A stretch of 64,000 bases of DNA from Tenacibaculum lutimaris (lineage in GTDB: Bacteria; Bacteroidota; Bacteroidia; Flavobacteriales; Flavobacteriaceae): the NCBI RefSeq assembly GCF_003610735.1, contig NZ_RAQM01000006.1, positions 208,274 to 272,273 on the forward strand. The letters are read 5' to 3'. Positions 1-8,949 of the stretch are shown one piece after another. Position numbers and translations under genes: made by a program. Under the pieces are notes generated by a model. It was not told the origin of the DNA and did no database searches. It saw nothing but the letters and a program-made list of their open reading frames with translations. Within the stretch, counting starts at the first letter, position 1. Every line of letters begins with the position of its first letter.

Positions 1-40
1 GTTAAACCTTTATGTTATAAAACAAAGTAAAAATAAAAAA

Positions 41-64
41 GCATCTACACAAAATGTAGATGCT
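41..64. terminator. Hairpin terminator after the nucleoside transporter
   Basis: A perfect 9-bp stem (gcatctaca / tgtagatgc) with a short A-rich loop. An A-run lies on its left, which reads as a U-run on the minus strand, and the right flank is T-rich. It lies about 57 bases beyond the stop codon of the minus-strand transporter, so it probably ends that transcript. It could also serve a plus-strand gene entering from outside the window. Confidence 0.65.
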
Positions 65-120
65 CTTTAAAATTATATTAATAAGTTATTAACTTTTTAT
101 CTGTCTCTTGCAACTCACTA

Positions 121-1866
121 CTAACCTATAATCATTCCTGCTATAGTTGCCGACATTAATGAAGCAATAGTTCCTCCAATTAATGCTTTCATTCCGAATT
201 CTGATAAGTTTTTACGCTGACCTGGAGCTAAAGAACCAATACCTCCAATTTGGATACCAATTGAAGCAAAGTTTGCGAATCCACACAACATATAAGTTGC
301 CATAATAATAGACTTATTGTATGTTAAATGTGTTGCACTCGCTGCATTTTTTAAATCTGCTAACTGAATATAGCCTACAAACTCACTTGCTGCCAACTTA
401 ACACCTAATAACTGTCCCATTAACGCCATATCTTCTTTTGCCACACCAATTAACCACATTAATGGTGCAAAAGCATATCCTAAAATAAACTCTAAGGACA
501 ATGCCTCATATGGTGTTACACTAGCAATTAACTCATTCAAAGATGTAAACTTCCAACTGAAATACTCAATTCCATCAAAACCTCCAATTCCTCCTAAAAT
601 TCCATTAATCATTGCAATAAAAGCAATAAACACTAATAGCATAGCTGCTACGTTCATAGCTAATTGTAAACCTTCTGTTGTTCCGTTTGCAATAGCATCT
701 AAAATATTTGAACCTATTTTTTCTGACGATACTTGTACATCTGTATTTACCTCTTCAGTTTGTGGATATAATATCTTTGAAATAATAATTGCTCCTGGTG
801 CTGCCATAACAGATGCTGCTAACAAGTGTTTTGCATATAGCAATCGTAATGCTTCATCATCTCCTCCTAAGAAACCAATGTACGCAGCTAACACTGCTCC
901 AGCCACAGTTGCCATTCCTCCTATCATTACTAATAAGATCTCAGAACGGTTCATCTTTTCTAAATATGCCTTAATTAATAAAGGCGCTTCTGTTTGCCCT
1001 AAAAAGATATTTCCTGCTACCGATAAACTCTCTGCTCCTGAAATTTTAAGGATTTTTGATAAAACCATCGCAAAAATCTTAACAATGAATTGAATAACAC
1101 CTAGGTAAAATAAAAGTGAAGTTAATGCTGAGAAGAATATAATTGTTGGTAATACTTGAAAAGCAAAAATGAACCCGAAAGAATCCATATCAGCTACCAA
1201 ACCACTGAATAAAAACTCACTTCCTGCCCTTGTAAAATCTAACACACTTACAAATAAACTTCCTACCAACTCGAATGCTTTTTGTACAAAAGGAATTTTT
1301 AATACTCCTACAGCAATCAATAATTGAAAGGCTAATCCTAATCCTACTATTTTCCAATCAATCGCTCTTCTATTAGCACTAAATAAGAAAGCTAAAATTA
1401 ATAATGAAACCATTCCTAAAACTCCCCTCCACAAACTCTGAAAAGAAAAGCCTTGACTCGGAATTATTTCACTCACTTTTTGTTCAGCTTCTTCAGCTTC
1501 AATAACTGAAACTACTACTGGCTCTGTTGTAAACTTATACAACACGTTTTTCTCAGAAAGTATTAATCCGTCTTCTGCTAATTCAACCACATTGTAATAC
1601 CGAACAGTATCGTTAGGTTGGTTGTAATTAAAAATTAATAAGTTGTTTTGATGAATATAGTTTCCTGAAGCTTGTAAACTATCTTTATCAACTAATGAAT
1701 AGTTGAATTTTCCTTCTGACAGATTAAGAATATCTGCAGGATTTATCGTAACAATTGAATCTCCTTCAGTTGTTGTGATTGATGAGAAATTCCACTTTTT
1801 TTCAATGCTTTGACCAAAAGTTATCATCGTAACGCAAAGCATTATGAAAGTAAATAGTTTCTTCAT
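121..1866 (-). CDS. NupC-type nucleoside transporter with N-terminal periplasmic domain
   Basis: Likely a cation-coupled concentrative nucleoside transporter (CNT family) of the inner membrane. The CNT core spans about residues 145-581. It carries GQTEAPL (290-296), an APGAIIISKILYP stretch (356-368) and GFANFASI (529-536), which correspond to the nucleoside-binding segments of this family. The protein is 581 residues against roughly 400 for ordinary NupC. The extra part is a cleavable-looking signal peptide (about 1-18) and a beta-rich domain of about 100 residues resembling a lipocalin-like domain, followed by an acidic linker. It starts 15 bases after the bifunctional nuclease gene, so the two are probably co-transcribed. 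The core assignment is firm; the N-terminal domain's role is unknown and its fold is inferred. Confidence 0.9.
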   Translation of the reverse strand: MKKLFTFIMLCVTMITFGQSIEKKWNFSSITTTEGDSIVTINPADILNLSEGKFNYSLVDKDSLQASGNYIHQNNLLIFNYNQPNDTVRYYNVVELAEDGLILSEKNVLYKFTTEPVVVSVIEAEEAEQKVSEIIPSQGFSFQSLWRGVLGMVSLLILAFLFSANRRAIDWKIVGLGLAFQLLIAVGVLKIPFVQKAFELVGSLFVSVLDFTRAGSEFLFSGLVADMDSFGFIFAFQVLPTIIFFSALTSLLFYLGVIQFIVKIFAMVLSKILKISGAESLSVAGNIFLGQTEAPLLIKAYLEKMNRSEILLVMIGGMATVAGAVLAAYIGFLGGDDEALRLLYAKHLLAASVMAAPGAIIISKILYPQTEEVNTDVQVSSEKIGSNILDAIANGTTEGLQLAMNVAAMLLVFIAFIAMINGILGGIGGFDGIEYFSWKFTSLNELIASVTPYEALSLEFILGYAFAPLMWLIGVAKEDMALMGQLLGVKLAASEFVGYIQLADLKNAASATHLTYNKSIIMATYMLCGFANFASIGIQIGGIGSLAPGQRKNLSEFGMKALIGGTIASLMSATIAGMIIG

Positions 1867-1881
1867 TTTAAATAATTTTAA

Positions 1882-2499
1882 TTAAGAACGTTTGCTGATT
1901 TCATCACGGATTTTAGCCGCCAACTCATAGTTTTCGTTTGTTACAGCTTCGTTAAGTTGTTCGTGCAATTCTTCTAGAGATAAGTGTGAATAGTAGTCTT
2001 CTTCTTTTTCGTCCTCATCTAAAGAAAACTCTATTTCATCTTCTTCATCCGACTCCAAATCTTCTTCAATAGTTAACTCTTCATCCATTTTCAGATAAAT
2101 ACCCGCTTTATCTAAAATATTCTCATATGTGTAAATTGGCGCTTCAAAACGAACTGCTAATGCAATAGCGTCTGATGTTCGCGTATCTATCACTTCTTCT
2201 ACCCCTTCTCGCTCGCAAATTAAACTTGAATAAAACACACCATCAACCAATTTATGAATGATAACTTGTTTTATTAATATAGAAAATCTATCGGCAAATG
2301 TTTTAAATAAATCGTGGGTAAGAGGTCTTGGTGGTCGAATCTCTTTTTCTAAAGCAATGGCAATTGATTGTGCTTCAAAAGCTCCTATAATAATAGGTAG
2401 CGTTCTAGTTCCTTCCATTTCACTTAGCACTAAAGCATATGCCCCACTTTGTGTTTGGCTATACGAAATCCCTTTTATAGTTAGTTTAATTAAACTCAT
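1882..2499 (-). CDS. Bifunctional nuclease family protein (DUF151) with UVR motif
   Basis: Residues about 3-135 match the bifunctional nuclease (DUF151) family, with the typical LPIIIGAFEAQSIA and DTRTSDAIALAVRF segments. A strongly acidic linker (about 140-170) leads to a C-terminal UVR/UvrB-UvrC-type motif (about 172-205, LEELHEQLNEAV). Some members of this family have reported DNase/RNase activity, but the physiological role in Bacteroidota is not established. The start was set at the second Met (MSLIKL), which fits the family N-terminus; two codons upstream another Met is possible. It is the first gene of a likely operon with the nucleoside transporter, which suggests a link between nucleic-acid breakdown and nucleoside uptake (inference). 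Confidence 0.88.
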   Translation of the reverse strand: MSLIKLTIKGISYSQTQSGAYALVLSEMEGTRTLPIIIGAFEAQSIAIALEKEIRPPRPLTHDLFKTFADRFSILIKQVIIHKLVDGVFYSSLICEREGVEEVIDTRTSDAIALAVRFEAPIYTYENILDKAGIYLKMDEELTIEEDLESDEEDEIEFSLDEDEKEEDYYSHLSLEELHEQLNEAVTNENYELAAKIRDEISKRS

Positions 2500-2523
2500 G
2501 TACAATCAATCATCATAAAATAC

Positions 2524-2569
2524 AAAAAAACTGTCTAAATTTAGGCCTTTTGCTTAAAAATTTAGACAG
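2524..2569 (-). terminator. Terminator of the etfBA operon
   Basis: A 12-bp perfect stem (ctgtctaaattt / aaatttagacag) with a 15-base loop. It is followed on the minus strand by a U-run (the A7 at 2524-2530). It sits 78 bases past the etfA stop. Confidence 0.75.
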
Positions 2570-2647
2570 CCTTCTAAAGTGGGCACAATTTACTAAAAAT
2601 TATGAGTTGTACTCTAATTTATAGAAAAAGAAAAAATTACCACTATT

Positions 2648-3601
2648 TTATGCTTGTTTAAAAGCTTTTAATTTCTCTACTAACTGAGGTACAACTTCAA
2701 AAGCATCACCAACAATACCATAATCTGCAGCTTTAAAGAAAGGTGCTTCAGGATCTGTATTAATTACCACTTTTACTTTTGATGCGTTAATACCTGCTAA
2801 GTGCTGAATTGCACCAGAAATACCAATAGCAATGTATAAGTTTGAAGCTACTGGCTTACCTGTTTGACCAACGTGCTCGTTGTGAGGACGCCATCCTAAA
2901 TCTGACACTGGTTTAGAACATGCTGTTGCAGCTCCTAAAACCTCTGCTAATTCTTCTACCATTCCCCAGTTTTCTGGTCCTTTTAAACCTCTACCTGCAG
3001 AAACAACGATATCAGCATCTGCAATTGTTACTTTTCCTGTAGCTCTACTGATGCTTTCAGATTTAACTCCTAATTCTGGCAATGCAGCATCAAAACTTTC
3101 AGTTGATCCACTTACTGTATTTTCATGTGCTCCGTAAGAATTTTTAGCTACACCAACTACTTTTTTCTCTGTTGAAATCTCAGTATTATTAAATCCTTTG
3201 TTAGAGAATGCTTTCCTCTTAACTACAAAAGGACTTGTACTGCTTGGTAAAGCTACAGCATTAGATGCATATCCAGCCTCTAAAGCTACCGCTACTAATG
3301 GCGCTACTGTTAATCCGTCAACACTAGAATCAATAATTACTGTGTTTGCTCCTTTCGCCTCAGCAACTTGTTTAATAATTGAAGCATATGCTTTAGCATT
3401 GAATGAAGACAAATTATTCTTTACCTCAACAACTTTCTCTGCTCCATAAGTATATAATTCAGAAGCATCACCTCCATTAATAGTTAAAACTACTAAATCG
3501 CTTCCTGATTGCTCTGCTACTTTTTTTCCGTATGAAACAACCTCAAAAGCTGTTTTTTTGAATTTTCCTTCCGATGAATCGGCAAAAACTAATACAGACA
3601 T
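2648..3601 (-). CDS. etfA: Electron transfer flavoprotein alpha subunit
   Basis: FAD-carrying subunit of the electron transfer flavoprotein, which collects electrons from acyl-CoA dehydrogenases and passes them to ETF:quinone oxidoreductase. It is 317 residues, the usual length. The C-terminal FAD domain is clear: GRGLKGPENWGMVEELAEVL (about 204-223), then PVSDLGWRPHNEHVGQTGK with the conserved R and the H-x-Q-x-G, then GISGAIQHLAG and VVINTDPEAPFF. It is downstream of etfB, separated by 82 bases that hold a short palindromic repeat. Beta-oxidation electrons would enter the quinone pool used by the ACIII encoded at 41-53 kb. Confidence 0.97.
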   Translation of the reverse strand: MSVLVFADSSEGKFKKTAFEVVSYGKKVAEQSGSDLVVLTINGGDASELYTYGAEKVVEVKNNLSSFNAKAYASIIKQVAEAKGANTVIIDSSVDGLTVAPLVAVALEAGYASNAVALPSSTSPFVVKRKAFSNKGFNNTEISTEKKVVGVAKNSYGAHENTVSGSTESFDAALPELGVKSESISRATGKVTIADADIVVSAGRGLKGPENWGMVEELAEVLGAATACSKPVSDLGWRPHNEHVGQTGKPVASNLYIAIGISGAIQHLAGINASKVKVVINTDPEAPFFKAADYGIVGDAFEVVPQLVEKLKAFKQA

Positions 3602-3619
3602 ATTTTAATATATTTTATA

Positions 3620-3669
3620 TCATTACGAGTACAAATGACAAGATTGCTTCACTTTGTTCGCAATGATGT
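3620..3669. repeat. Degenerate REP-like palindrome between etfB and etfA
   Basis: The stretch begins tcattacgag and ends ttcgcaatgatg, so its ends pair imperfectly. It resembles the repeats at 25.5 kb and 30.2 kb (consensus arm near gtcattgcgagtgaaacgaa). It lies in the intergenic space of a two-gene operon and could act as an mRNA stabilising or attenuating hairpin. Function is inferred; the similarity is visible but imperfect. Confidence 0.5.
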
Positions 3670-3683
3670 GTTTTAAATTTTAA

Positions 3684-4424
3684 TTAGATTACTTTTGCTT
3701 CGTTGTGTAATAAATTGATTAAATCATCAACATTATCAACTAACTTTACTGCTCCTTTTGGCGCTGGCTTTTCAAAGTTTTGAGTTGATGTTGCCGCTGC
3801 TGCTCCAATTGGTTCAACTACACTTAATGGTTTTTTACGAGCCATCATAATTCCACGCATATTAGGAATACGTAAATCTTTTTCTTCTACGATTCCTTTT
3901 TGTCCTGCAATTACCATTGGTAACGTAGATGACACTTTTTCTTCTCCTCCATCAATCTCTCTACTTAAAGTTGCATTTGTTCCGTCTACTTCAACACCAA
4001 CACAACCATTAACAAAGTTAAAATCTAATAAAGATGCTAACATTCCTGGAACCATTTGTCCGTTATAATCAGCAGATTCTTTTCCTGCCAACACTAAATC
4101 GTATCCTCCATTCTTAACAACTTCAGCTAACTCTTTAGCAACCATAAATCCGTCTGTAGGTTCAGCATTTACACGGATAGCATCATCTGCTCCAATCGCT
4201 AACGCCTTACGTAAAGTAGGCTCTGTAGATGCTCCTCCAACATTCACTACTGTTACGCTTGCTCCTTGCTTTTCTTTAAACCACATTGCACGAGTTAAAC
4301 TAAACTCATCGTATGGATTTATTACGTATTGAACTCCGTTAGTATCAAACTTTGTGTCGTTATCTGTAAAGTTGATTTTTGAAGTAGTATCAGGTACATG
4401 ACTGATACAAACTAATATTTTCAT
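3684..4424 (-). CDS. etfB: Electron transfer flavoprotein beta subunit
   Basis: AMP-binding partner of EtfA in the soluble ETF heterodimer. It is 246 residues. The family-typical N-terminus is MKILVCISHVPDTTSKINF, followed by NPYDEFSLTRAMW, ALAIGADDAIRV, and the signature region LAGKESADYNGQMVPGMLA (about 115-133). It is the first gene of etfBA and is transcribed away from pdhB. The 213-base divergent region upstream holds a candidate minus-strand -7 box. Confidence 0.97.
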   Translation of the reverse strand: MKILVCISHVPDTTSKINFTDNDTKFDTNGVQYVINPYDEFSLTRAMWFKEKQGASVTVVNVGGASTEPTLRKALAIGADDAIRVNAEPTDGFMVAKELAEVVKNGGYDLVLAGKESADYNGQMVPGMLASLLDFNFVNGCVGVEVDGTNATLSREIDGGEEKVSSTLPMVIAGQKGIVEEKDLRIPNMRGIMMARKKPLSVVEPIGAAAATSTQNFEKPAPKGAVKLVDNVDDLINLLHNEAKVI

Positions 4425-4528
4425 ATATCGTTGTTTTAAAGAAACTTAATTTTGTGCGACGAAGTTAAGCATTTTTTTTAATTTACTATGCGTGCATAAT
4501 AAATTTTTTGCTCAACTTTAATCTGCTT

Positions 4529-4536
4529 CAAATTTA
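4529..4536 (-). promoter_or_regulatory. Candidate -7 box for etfBA
   Basis: Minus-strand TAAATTTG matches the Bacteroidota TAnnTTTG -7 consensus and would give a leader of about 100 bases before etfB. No clear -33 element was recognised, so this rests on the -7 box alone. Confidence 0.35.
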
Positions 4537-4598
4537 AGGTATTAATATGACTTTATCATTTATTGATTTTAAAGCTACAATATTACCCCTATTTTTAT

Positions 4599-4606
4599 TA
4601 TTTTTG
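4599..4606 (+). promoter_or_regulatory. Candidate -7 box for pdhB
   Basis: TATTTTTG matches TAnnTTTG exactly, 31 bases before the pdhB ATG. That spacing would give a leader of about 25 bases. No confident -33 element was seen. Confidence 0.5.
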
Positions 4607-4637
4607 CACTCTTGATAAACAACTACTTATAAAACGT

Positions 4638-5618
4638 ATGAAAACAGTACAATTTAGAGAAGCCGTTTGCGAAGCAATGAGCGAAGAAATGCGCAGAGAT
4701 GAAAGCATTTATTTGATTGGTGAAGAAGTTGCAGAGTACAACGGAGCATATAAAGCTAGTAAAGGAATGTTAGACGAATTTGGAGCAAAACGTGTAATAG
4801 ACGCTCCTATCGCTGAATTAGGTTTTGGTGGTATTGCTGTAGGATCAGCAATGAACGGTAACCGTCCTATTGTTGAATATATGACTTTCAATTTCTCATT
4901 AGTGGGTATTGATCAAATTATTAACAACGCTGCCAAAATTCGTCAAATGAGTGGTGGGCAATTTAACTGTCCTATCGTTTTCCGTGGGCCAACAGCCTCT
5001 GCAGGTCAATTAGCAGCAACACACTCACAAGCTTTTGAGAGTTGGTATGCAAACTGTCCTGGATTAAAAGTAATTGTTCCTTCGAACCCTTACGATGCTA
5101 AAGGATTATTAAAAGCAGCTATTCGTGATGACGATCCAGTAATTTTTATGGAGTCTGAACAAATGTACGGTGATAAGATGGAAATCCCAGAAGGAGAATA
5201 CATTATCCCTATTGGTGTAGCTGATATTAAAAGAGAAGGTACAGATGTAACCGTAGTTTCTTTCGGTAAAATTATTAAAGAAGCTTACAAGGCTGCTGAT
5301 GAATTAGCTAAAGAAGGTATTTCAATAGAAATTATCGACTTACGTACCGTTCGTCCAATGGATCATAAAGCCATTTTAGAATCTGTAAAGAAAACAAACC
5401 GATTAGTTATTTTAGAAGAAGCATGGCCTTTCGGAAGTGTATCTTCAGAAATTACTTTTAGAGTACAAGACGAAGCATTTGATTATTTAGATGCTCCTAT
5501 TAAAAGGATAACAACTGCCGATACACCAGCACCATATTCACCAGTTTTATTGGAAGAATGGTTACCTAATGCTGATGATGTTATAGCCGCTGTAAAAGAG
5601 GTAATGTATCGTAAGTAA
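4638..5618 (+). CDS. pdhB: Pyruvate dehydrogenase E1 component, beta subunit
   Basis: Beta half of the alpha2beta2 E1 that decarboxylates pyruvate with thiamine diphosphate. Start at the Met of MKTVQFREAVCEAM gives 326 residues, the usual size; an in-frame upstream Met would add 25 residues that do not look conserved. Visible family features are the TPP-contacting IGEEVAEYNGAYKASKGM, DAPIAELGFGGIAVGSAM, GPTASAGQLAATHSQAFESW and the C-terminal transketolase domain with IDLRTVRPMD and EEAWPFGS. The alpha subunit and E2/E3 are not next door, so the complex is encoded at several loci. A hairpin follows the stop. Confidence 0.95.
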   Translation: MKTVQFREAVCEAMSEEMRRDESIYLIGEEVAEYNGAYKASKGMLDEFGAKRVIDAPIAELGFGGIAVGSAMNGNRPIVEYMTFNFSLVGIDQIINNAAKIRQMSGGQFNCPIVFRGPTASAGQLAATHSQAFESWYANCPGLKVIVPSNPYDAKGLLKAAIRDDDPVIFMESEQMYGDKMEIPEGEYIIPIGVADIKREGTDVTVVSFGKIIKEAYKAADELAKEGISIEIIDLRTVRPMDHKAILESVKKTNRLVILEEAWPFGSVSSEITFRVQDEAFDYLDAPIKRITTADTPAPYSPVLLEEWLPNADDVIAAVKEVMYRK

Positions 5619-5648
5619 TTAAAAGAAAAAAAAGAAATTGAAAAAAAT

Positions 5649-5681
5649 AAAATCCTTTTGGCACTCGTCAAAAGGATTTTG
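5649..5681 (+). terminator. Hairpin between pdhB and the DUF5686 gene
   Basis: An 11-bp perfect stem (aaaatcctttt / aaaaggatttt) around a 10-base loop. It ends in TTTT followed by mixed sequence, so it is a weak terminator or attenuator rather than a strong one. Confidence 0.55.
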
Positions 5682-5695
5682 TAGTAAGTACACAA

Positions 5696-8200
5696 ATGAA
5701 AAACCTACTAACACTACTATTAATCCTAACAACCAGCTACTTAAGTGCTCAAATAACACTGCAAGGTAAAATTGTTGATGAATTTAACACTCCTTTACCT
5801 TTTGTTAATGTAGTTCTAAAAAACACCACTTTTGGAACTACTACCGATGATGACGGTAAATTCTATTTAAAAACCCCTAAAAATAGAGGTCTCCTAGAGA
5901 TTTCATTTGTAGGTTTTCAAAAACAAACATTAAAAGTAAATCAAAAAACAAAATTTTTAAATATTGTTTTAAGAGAAGAAAGTAATCAATTAGACGAGGT
6001 TGTTATTGTTACCAAACCTAAAAAACGCTTGAAAAAGAAAGAAAACCCCGCTTATAAAATTCTAAAAGAAGTTTGGAAACGTAAAAGAAAAAACGGGCTT
6101 GATTTAGTTAACCATTATCAATACAAGAAGAATACTTCAATAGAAATTGGTCTTAATAACTTAGACACACTTTTCCTGAAGAAGTTATTTAAAAACGAAT
6201 ACAAACAAGCAATTAAAGAAGTTCAATACGATAGTGATGGTATTAATTATTACATACCTATTTATATAAATGAACAGGTTTCTAATATTTATGGTAATAA
6301 TGTAAGTAATGCTGTAAGAGAAGATATTGAAGCTGAAAAATCGGAAGGATTAAATGCGCAAGGGTTTGTTTTTGATCGAATGGCTAACACTTTTCAAAAT
6401 ATTGATGTATTTCAAAACGATATTACATTATTAAGAAAGTCATTTGTAAGCCCATTATCTACAGATGGTTTTTCTACTTACGATTATGTTCTATACGATA
6501 GTATTGTTGACAACAACCGAAAATTATACAATATTTACTTCTTTCCTAGAAGAGATGGTGATTTAGCATTTCAAGGAAATTTATGGATTGCAGACAAAAG
6601 CTTTTCAGTGAAAAAGCTAAAAATGAAAGTACATAAAAGTATTAACTTAAACTTTGTAAGAGGATTAACTTTTGAGAAAGAATTTGAGGTTAGAAATGAT
6701 AGCATATACATTCCTACTAAAAATGCTTACGAAGGAGACTTTACCTTTCTTGACAAAAACGACAGTAATAAAGGATTAACAATTAAGAAAAACATTACGT
6801 TTGAAAACTACATTTTAAACAAACCTCTTTCTGAAAAATTCTACGAGGAAAAAATTGAAAAAATAAGACCTAATCAGTATGAAAAAGGAGACGCATACTG
6901 GGATTCTGTTCAAAATGATGAAAGTAAGAAAACGTATAAATTAATCAAAAACGTTAAAAAGAAAAAGCAAATCAAAAACATCACAGGACTTATCAACACT
7001 GTTTCTAGCGGATATATAAACACTAATTTAGGTTTTCAAGTCGGTCCTTTTTGGACTCTTTTCGCAAACAATCAAGTAGAAGGATTTAGAACTAAATTAG
7101 GATTTAGAACCTTTGTAACTAAAGACGATAGGTTTCGCCTAACAGGTCATGTTGCCTATGGGTTTAAAGACAAAAAAGTGAAATATGCTGCCGAGGGTCG
7201 CTATTTATTATCCTACAAACCTAGAATAGCAATAGGAGCTGCTTATCAAAAAGATATTGAACAATTAGGTAGTACCTTGTTAAACACCACACAACTTTTA
7301 GGTAGAAGTTTTGGTACTGCTGCTGTATTTTCAAGAGGCGATAACTACTTCTTATCTAATGTAGAAAAGATTGCTACAAATTTTGACTATCAAATTCAAC
7401 AAAATTTACACTTTGGCATAAATCTTTCTCATGCTAAAATCTCCTCTGCAGACGAAAGATATTTCTCTATGGATTACATTGATGAAAATGGAGATATACA
7501 GTCAAAATTAACAGATGTAGCCTCAGACATCTATCTTACATATACCCCAGGTAGATTTGTATATGGTTTAGGGGTAGAAAGACGTTTTGGGAAAAATGTT
7601 TTCCCTACCTTAGTTTTAAACTACCGTAAAGGATACAAAGATGTTTTCAACGGCACACATAACTATGACAAAATTCAATTCAAGTACAACCAACCTATTT
7701 TACTAAGTAAATTCGGAATTTTAGATGCTACTTTTGAAGCTGGAAAAACTTTTGGAAATGTACCAATAGCTTTACTAAGTCCGGTACCTGCTAACCAATC
7801 TTTTTCTTTAGTGAAAGATACTTTTACCTTACTAAATTATTACGATTTTGTTACTGATGAATATTTAGCAGGACATTTTGAACACCATTTTAATGGTTAT
7901 ATTTTAAATAGAATTCCATTATTAAAAAAACTAAAACTTCGAAGTTTAGTAACTTTTAGAGCAGCTTATGGAACCGTTTCAGCAGAAAACAAAGCTATAA
8001 ACGCTGGAAACGTAAATTATAATGCTCCAAATAAAGTATACTATGAATATGGTTTTGGACTAGAAAATATAGGATATGGTAACTTACGTTTTCTTAGAGT
8101 TGATGCTATTTGGAGAAGTAATTACACCCCTCCTGTAGGCTCTACAGTTGCACCAACACCGAAGTTTGCTATTCGTATAGGAATTAAACCTGGCTTATAA
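5696..8200 (+). CDS. Outer-membrane DUF5686 protein with carboxypeptidase-like regulatory domain
   Basis: 834 residues. A signal peptide (about 1-19, ending SAQ) is followed by a carboxypeptidase-D regulatory-like beta-sandwich (about 21-110, ITLQGKIVDEFNTPLPFVNV...). Next comes a basic linker (KPKKRLKKKENPAYKIL), then a long region typical of DUF5686, ending in alternating aromatic beta strands that suggest an outer-membrane barrel. Such proteins are common in Bacteroidota but their function is not defined. It is downstream of pdhB with a hairpin between, so it may have its own expression. Family assignment is from recognition of the overall architecture. Confidence 0.8.
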   Translation: MKNLLTLLLILTTSYLSAQITLQGKIVDEFNTPLPFVNVVLKNTTFGTTTDDDGKFYLKTPKNRGLLEISFVGFQKQTLKVNQKTKFLNIVLREESNQLDEVVIVTKPKKRLKKKENPAYKILKEVWKRKRKNGLDLVNHYQYKKNTSIEIGLNNLDTLFLKKLFKNEYKQAIKEVQYDSDGINYYIPIYINEQVSNIYGNNVSNAVREDIEAEKSEGLNAQGFVFDRMANTFQNIDVFQNDITLLRKSFVSPLSTDGFSTYDYVLYDSIVDNNRKLYNIYFFPRRDGDLAFQGNLWIADKSFSVKKLKMKVHKSINLNFVRGLTFEKEFEVRNDSIYIPTKNAYEGDFTFLDKNDSNKGLTIKKNITFENYILNKPLSEKFYEEKIEKIRPNQYEKGDAYWDSVQNDESKKTYKLIKNVKKKKQIKNITGLINTVSSGYINTNLGFQVGPFWTLFANNQVEGFRTKLGFRTFVTKDDRFRLTGHVAYGFKDKKVKYAAEGRYLLSYKPRIAIGAAYQKDIEQLGSTLLNTTQLLGRSFGTAAVFSRGDNYFLSNVEKIATNFDYQIQQNLHFGINLSHAKISSADERYFSMDYIDENGDIQSKLTDVASDIYLTYTPGRFVYGLGVERRFGKNVFPTLVLNYRKGYKDVFNGTHNYDKIQFKYNQPILLSKFGILDATFEAGKTFGNVPIALLSPVPANQSFSLVKDTFTLLNYYDFVTDEYLAGHFEHHFNGYILNRIPLLKKLKLRSLVTFRAAYGTVSAENKAINAGNVNYNAPNKVYYEYGFGLENIGYGNLRFLRVDAIWRSNYTPPVGSTVAPTPKFAIRIGIKPGL

Positions 8201-8257
8201 TCATACAATTAACCATAAAATAAACCACTTTTTTTCTTATAAAAACTAATAAATCGT

Positions 8258-8265
8258 TACTTTTG
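8258..8265 (+). promoter_or_regulatory. -7 box for ppa
   Basis: TACTTTTG matches TAnnTTTG exactly, 37 bases before the ppa ATG. Confidence 0.5.
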
Positions 8266-8302
8266 CAAACCGATTTTAGAAACGAAGAAAAGTTAAGAAT
8301 AT

Positions 8303-8830
8303 ATGACCGCAAAAGAAAGAAAAACAGTAGATGTTTTAATTGAAATTCCAAAAGGAAGTAGAAATAAGTACGAGTACGATTTTGATTTAGGAAAAATTCG
8401 TTTTGACAGAATGTTATTTTCTTCAATGATGTACCCTGGTGATTATGGATTTATTCCTCAAACTTTAGCATTAGATGGAGATCCATTAGACGTATTAGTT
8501 TTAGGAGCAGAACCAACTTTCCCAATGTGTGTTATGGAAGTAAAGCCAATTGGTGTTTTTCATATGGCTGATGAAAAAGGTCCAGATGAAAAAATCGTTT
8601 GTGTACCTGTATCTGACCCTATTTGGAACAAATACAATGATTTATCTGACTTAAACCCTCACCGTCAACAAGAAATTACTCACTTTTTCCAAGTATATAA
8701 AGACTTAGAAAAGAAAAAAGTTGATATTGGAGATTGGGGTAATGCAGATGAAGCTTACGAAATTTTAGATAAATGTTTAGAGCGTTATGAGAATAGCGAA
8801 CATAAAGCTAATGGAAATTTCAAGATTTAA
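8303..8830 (+). CDS. ppa: Soluble inorganic pyrophosphatase (family I)
   Basis: Hydrolyses pyrophosphate to two phosphates in the cytoplasm, pulling biosynthetic reactions forward. It is 175 residues, the normal length for bacterial family I enzymes. The signature DGDPLDV is at residues 58-64, with the three metal-binding aspartates, and the upstream YPGDYGFIPQT (44-54) is also characteristic. It is followed by a strong terminator and then by the membrane-bound pyrophosphatase, so soluble and energy-conserving PPi hydrolysis are encoded side by side. Confidence 0.97.
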   Translation: MTAKERKTVDVLIEIPKGSRNKYEYDFDLGKIRFDRMLFSSMMYPGDYGFIPQTLALDGDPLDVLVLGAEPTFPMCVMEVKPIGVFHMADEKGPDEKIVCVPVSDPIWNKYNDLSDLNPHRQQEITHFFQVYKDLEKKKVDIGDWGNADEAYEILDKCLERYENSEHKANGNFKI

Positions 8831-8856
8831 TCTGTAAAAATTATCCTATATAAAAC

Positions 8857-8891
8857 AAAAAACCTCTCAGTTACAACTAAGAGGTTTTTTG
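8857..8891 (+). terminator. Terminator after ppa
   Basis: Perfect 11-bp stem (aaaaaacctct / agaggtttttt), loop of 12 bases, U-run included in the right arm. It separates ppa from hppA. Confidence 0.8.
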
Positions 8892-8949
8892 TTTAGTTAT
8901 TGATTTTGTTATATTTACGAACACTTATAACTAATCAAATAACAATAAC

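Noticed and set aside
4563..4637. 25-residue N-terminal extension of pdhB
   Set aside because: It covers the -7 box region, is rich in Tyr/Phe with no conservation expected, and the internal Met starts exactly at the family N-terminus.
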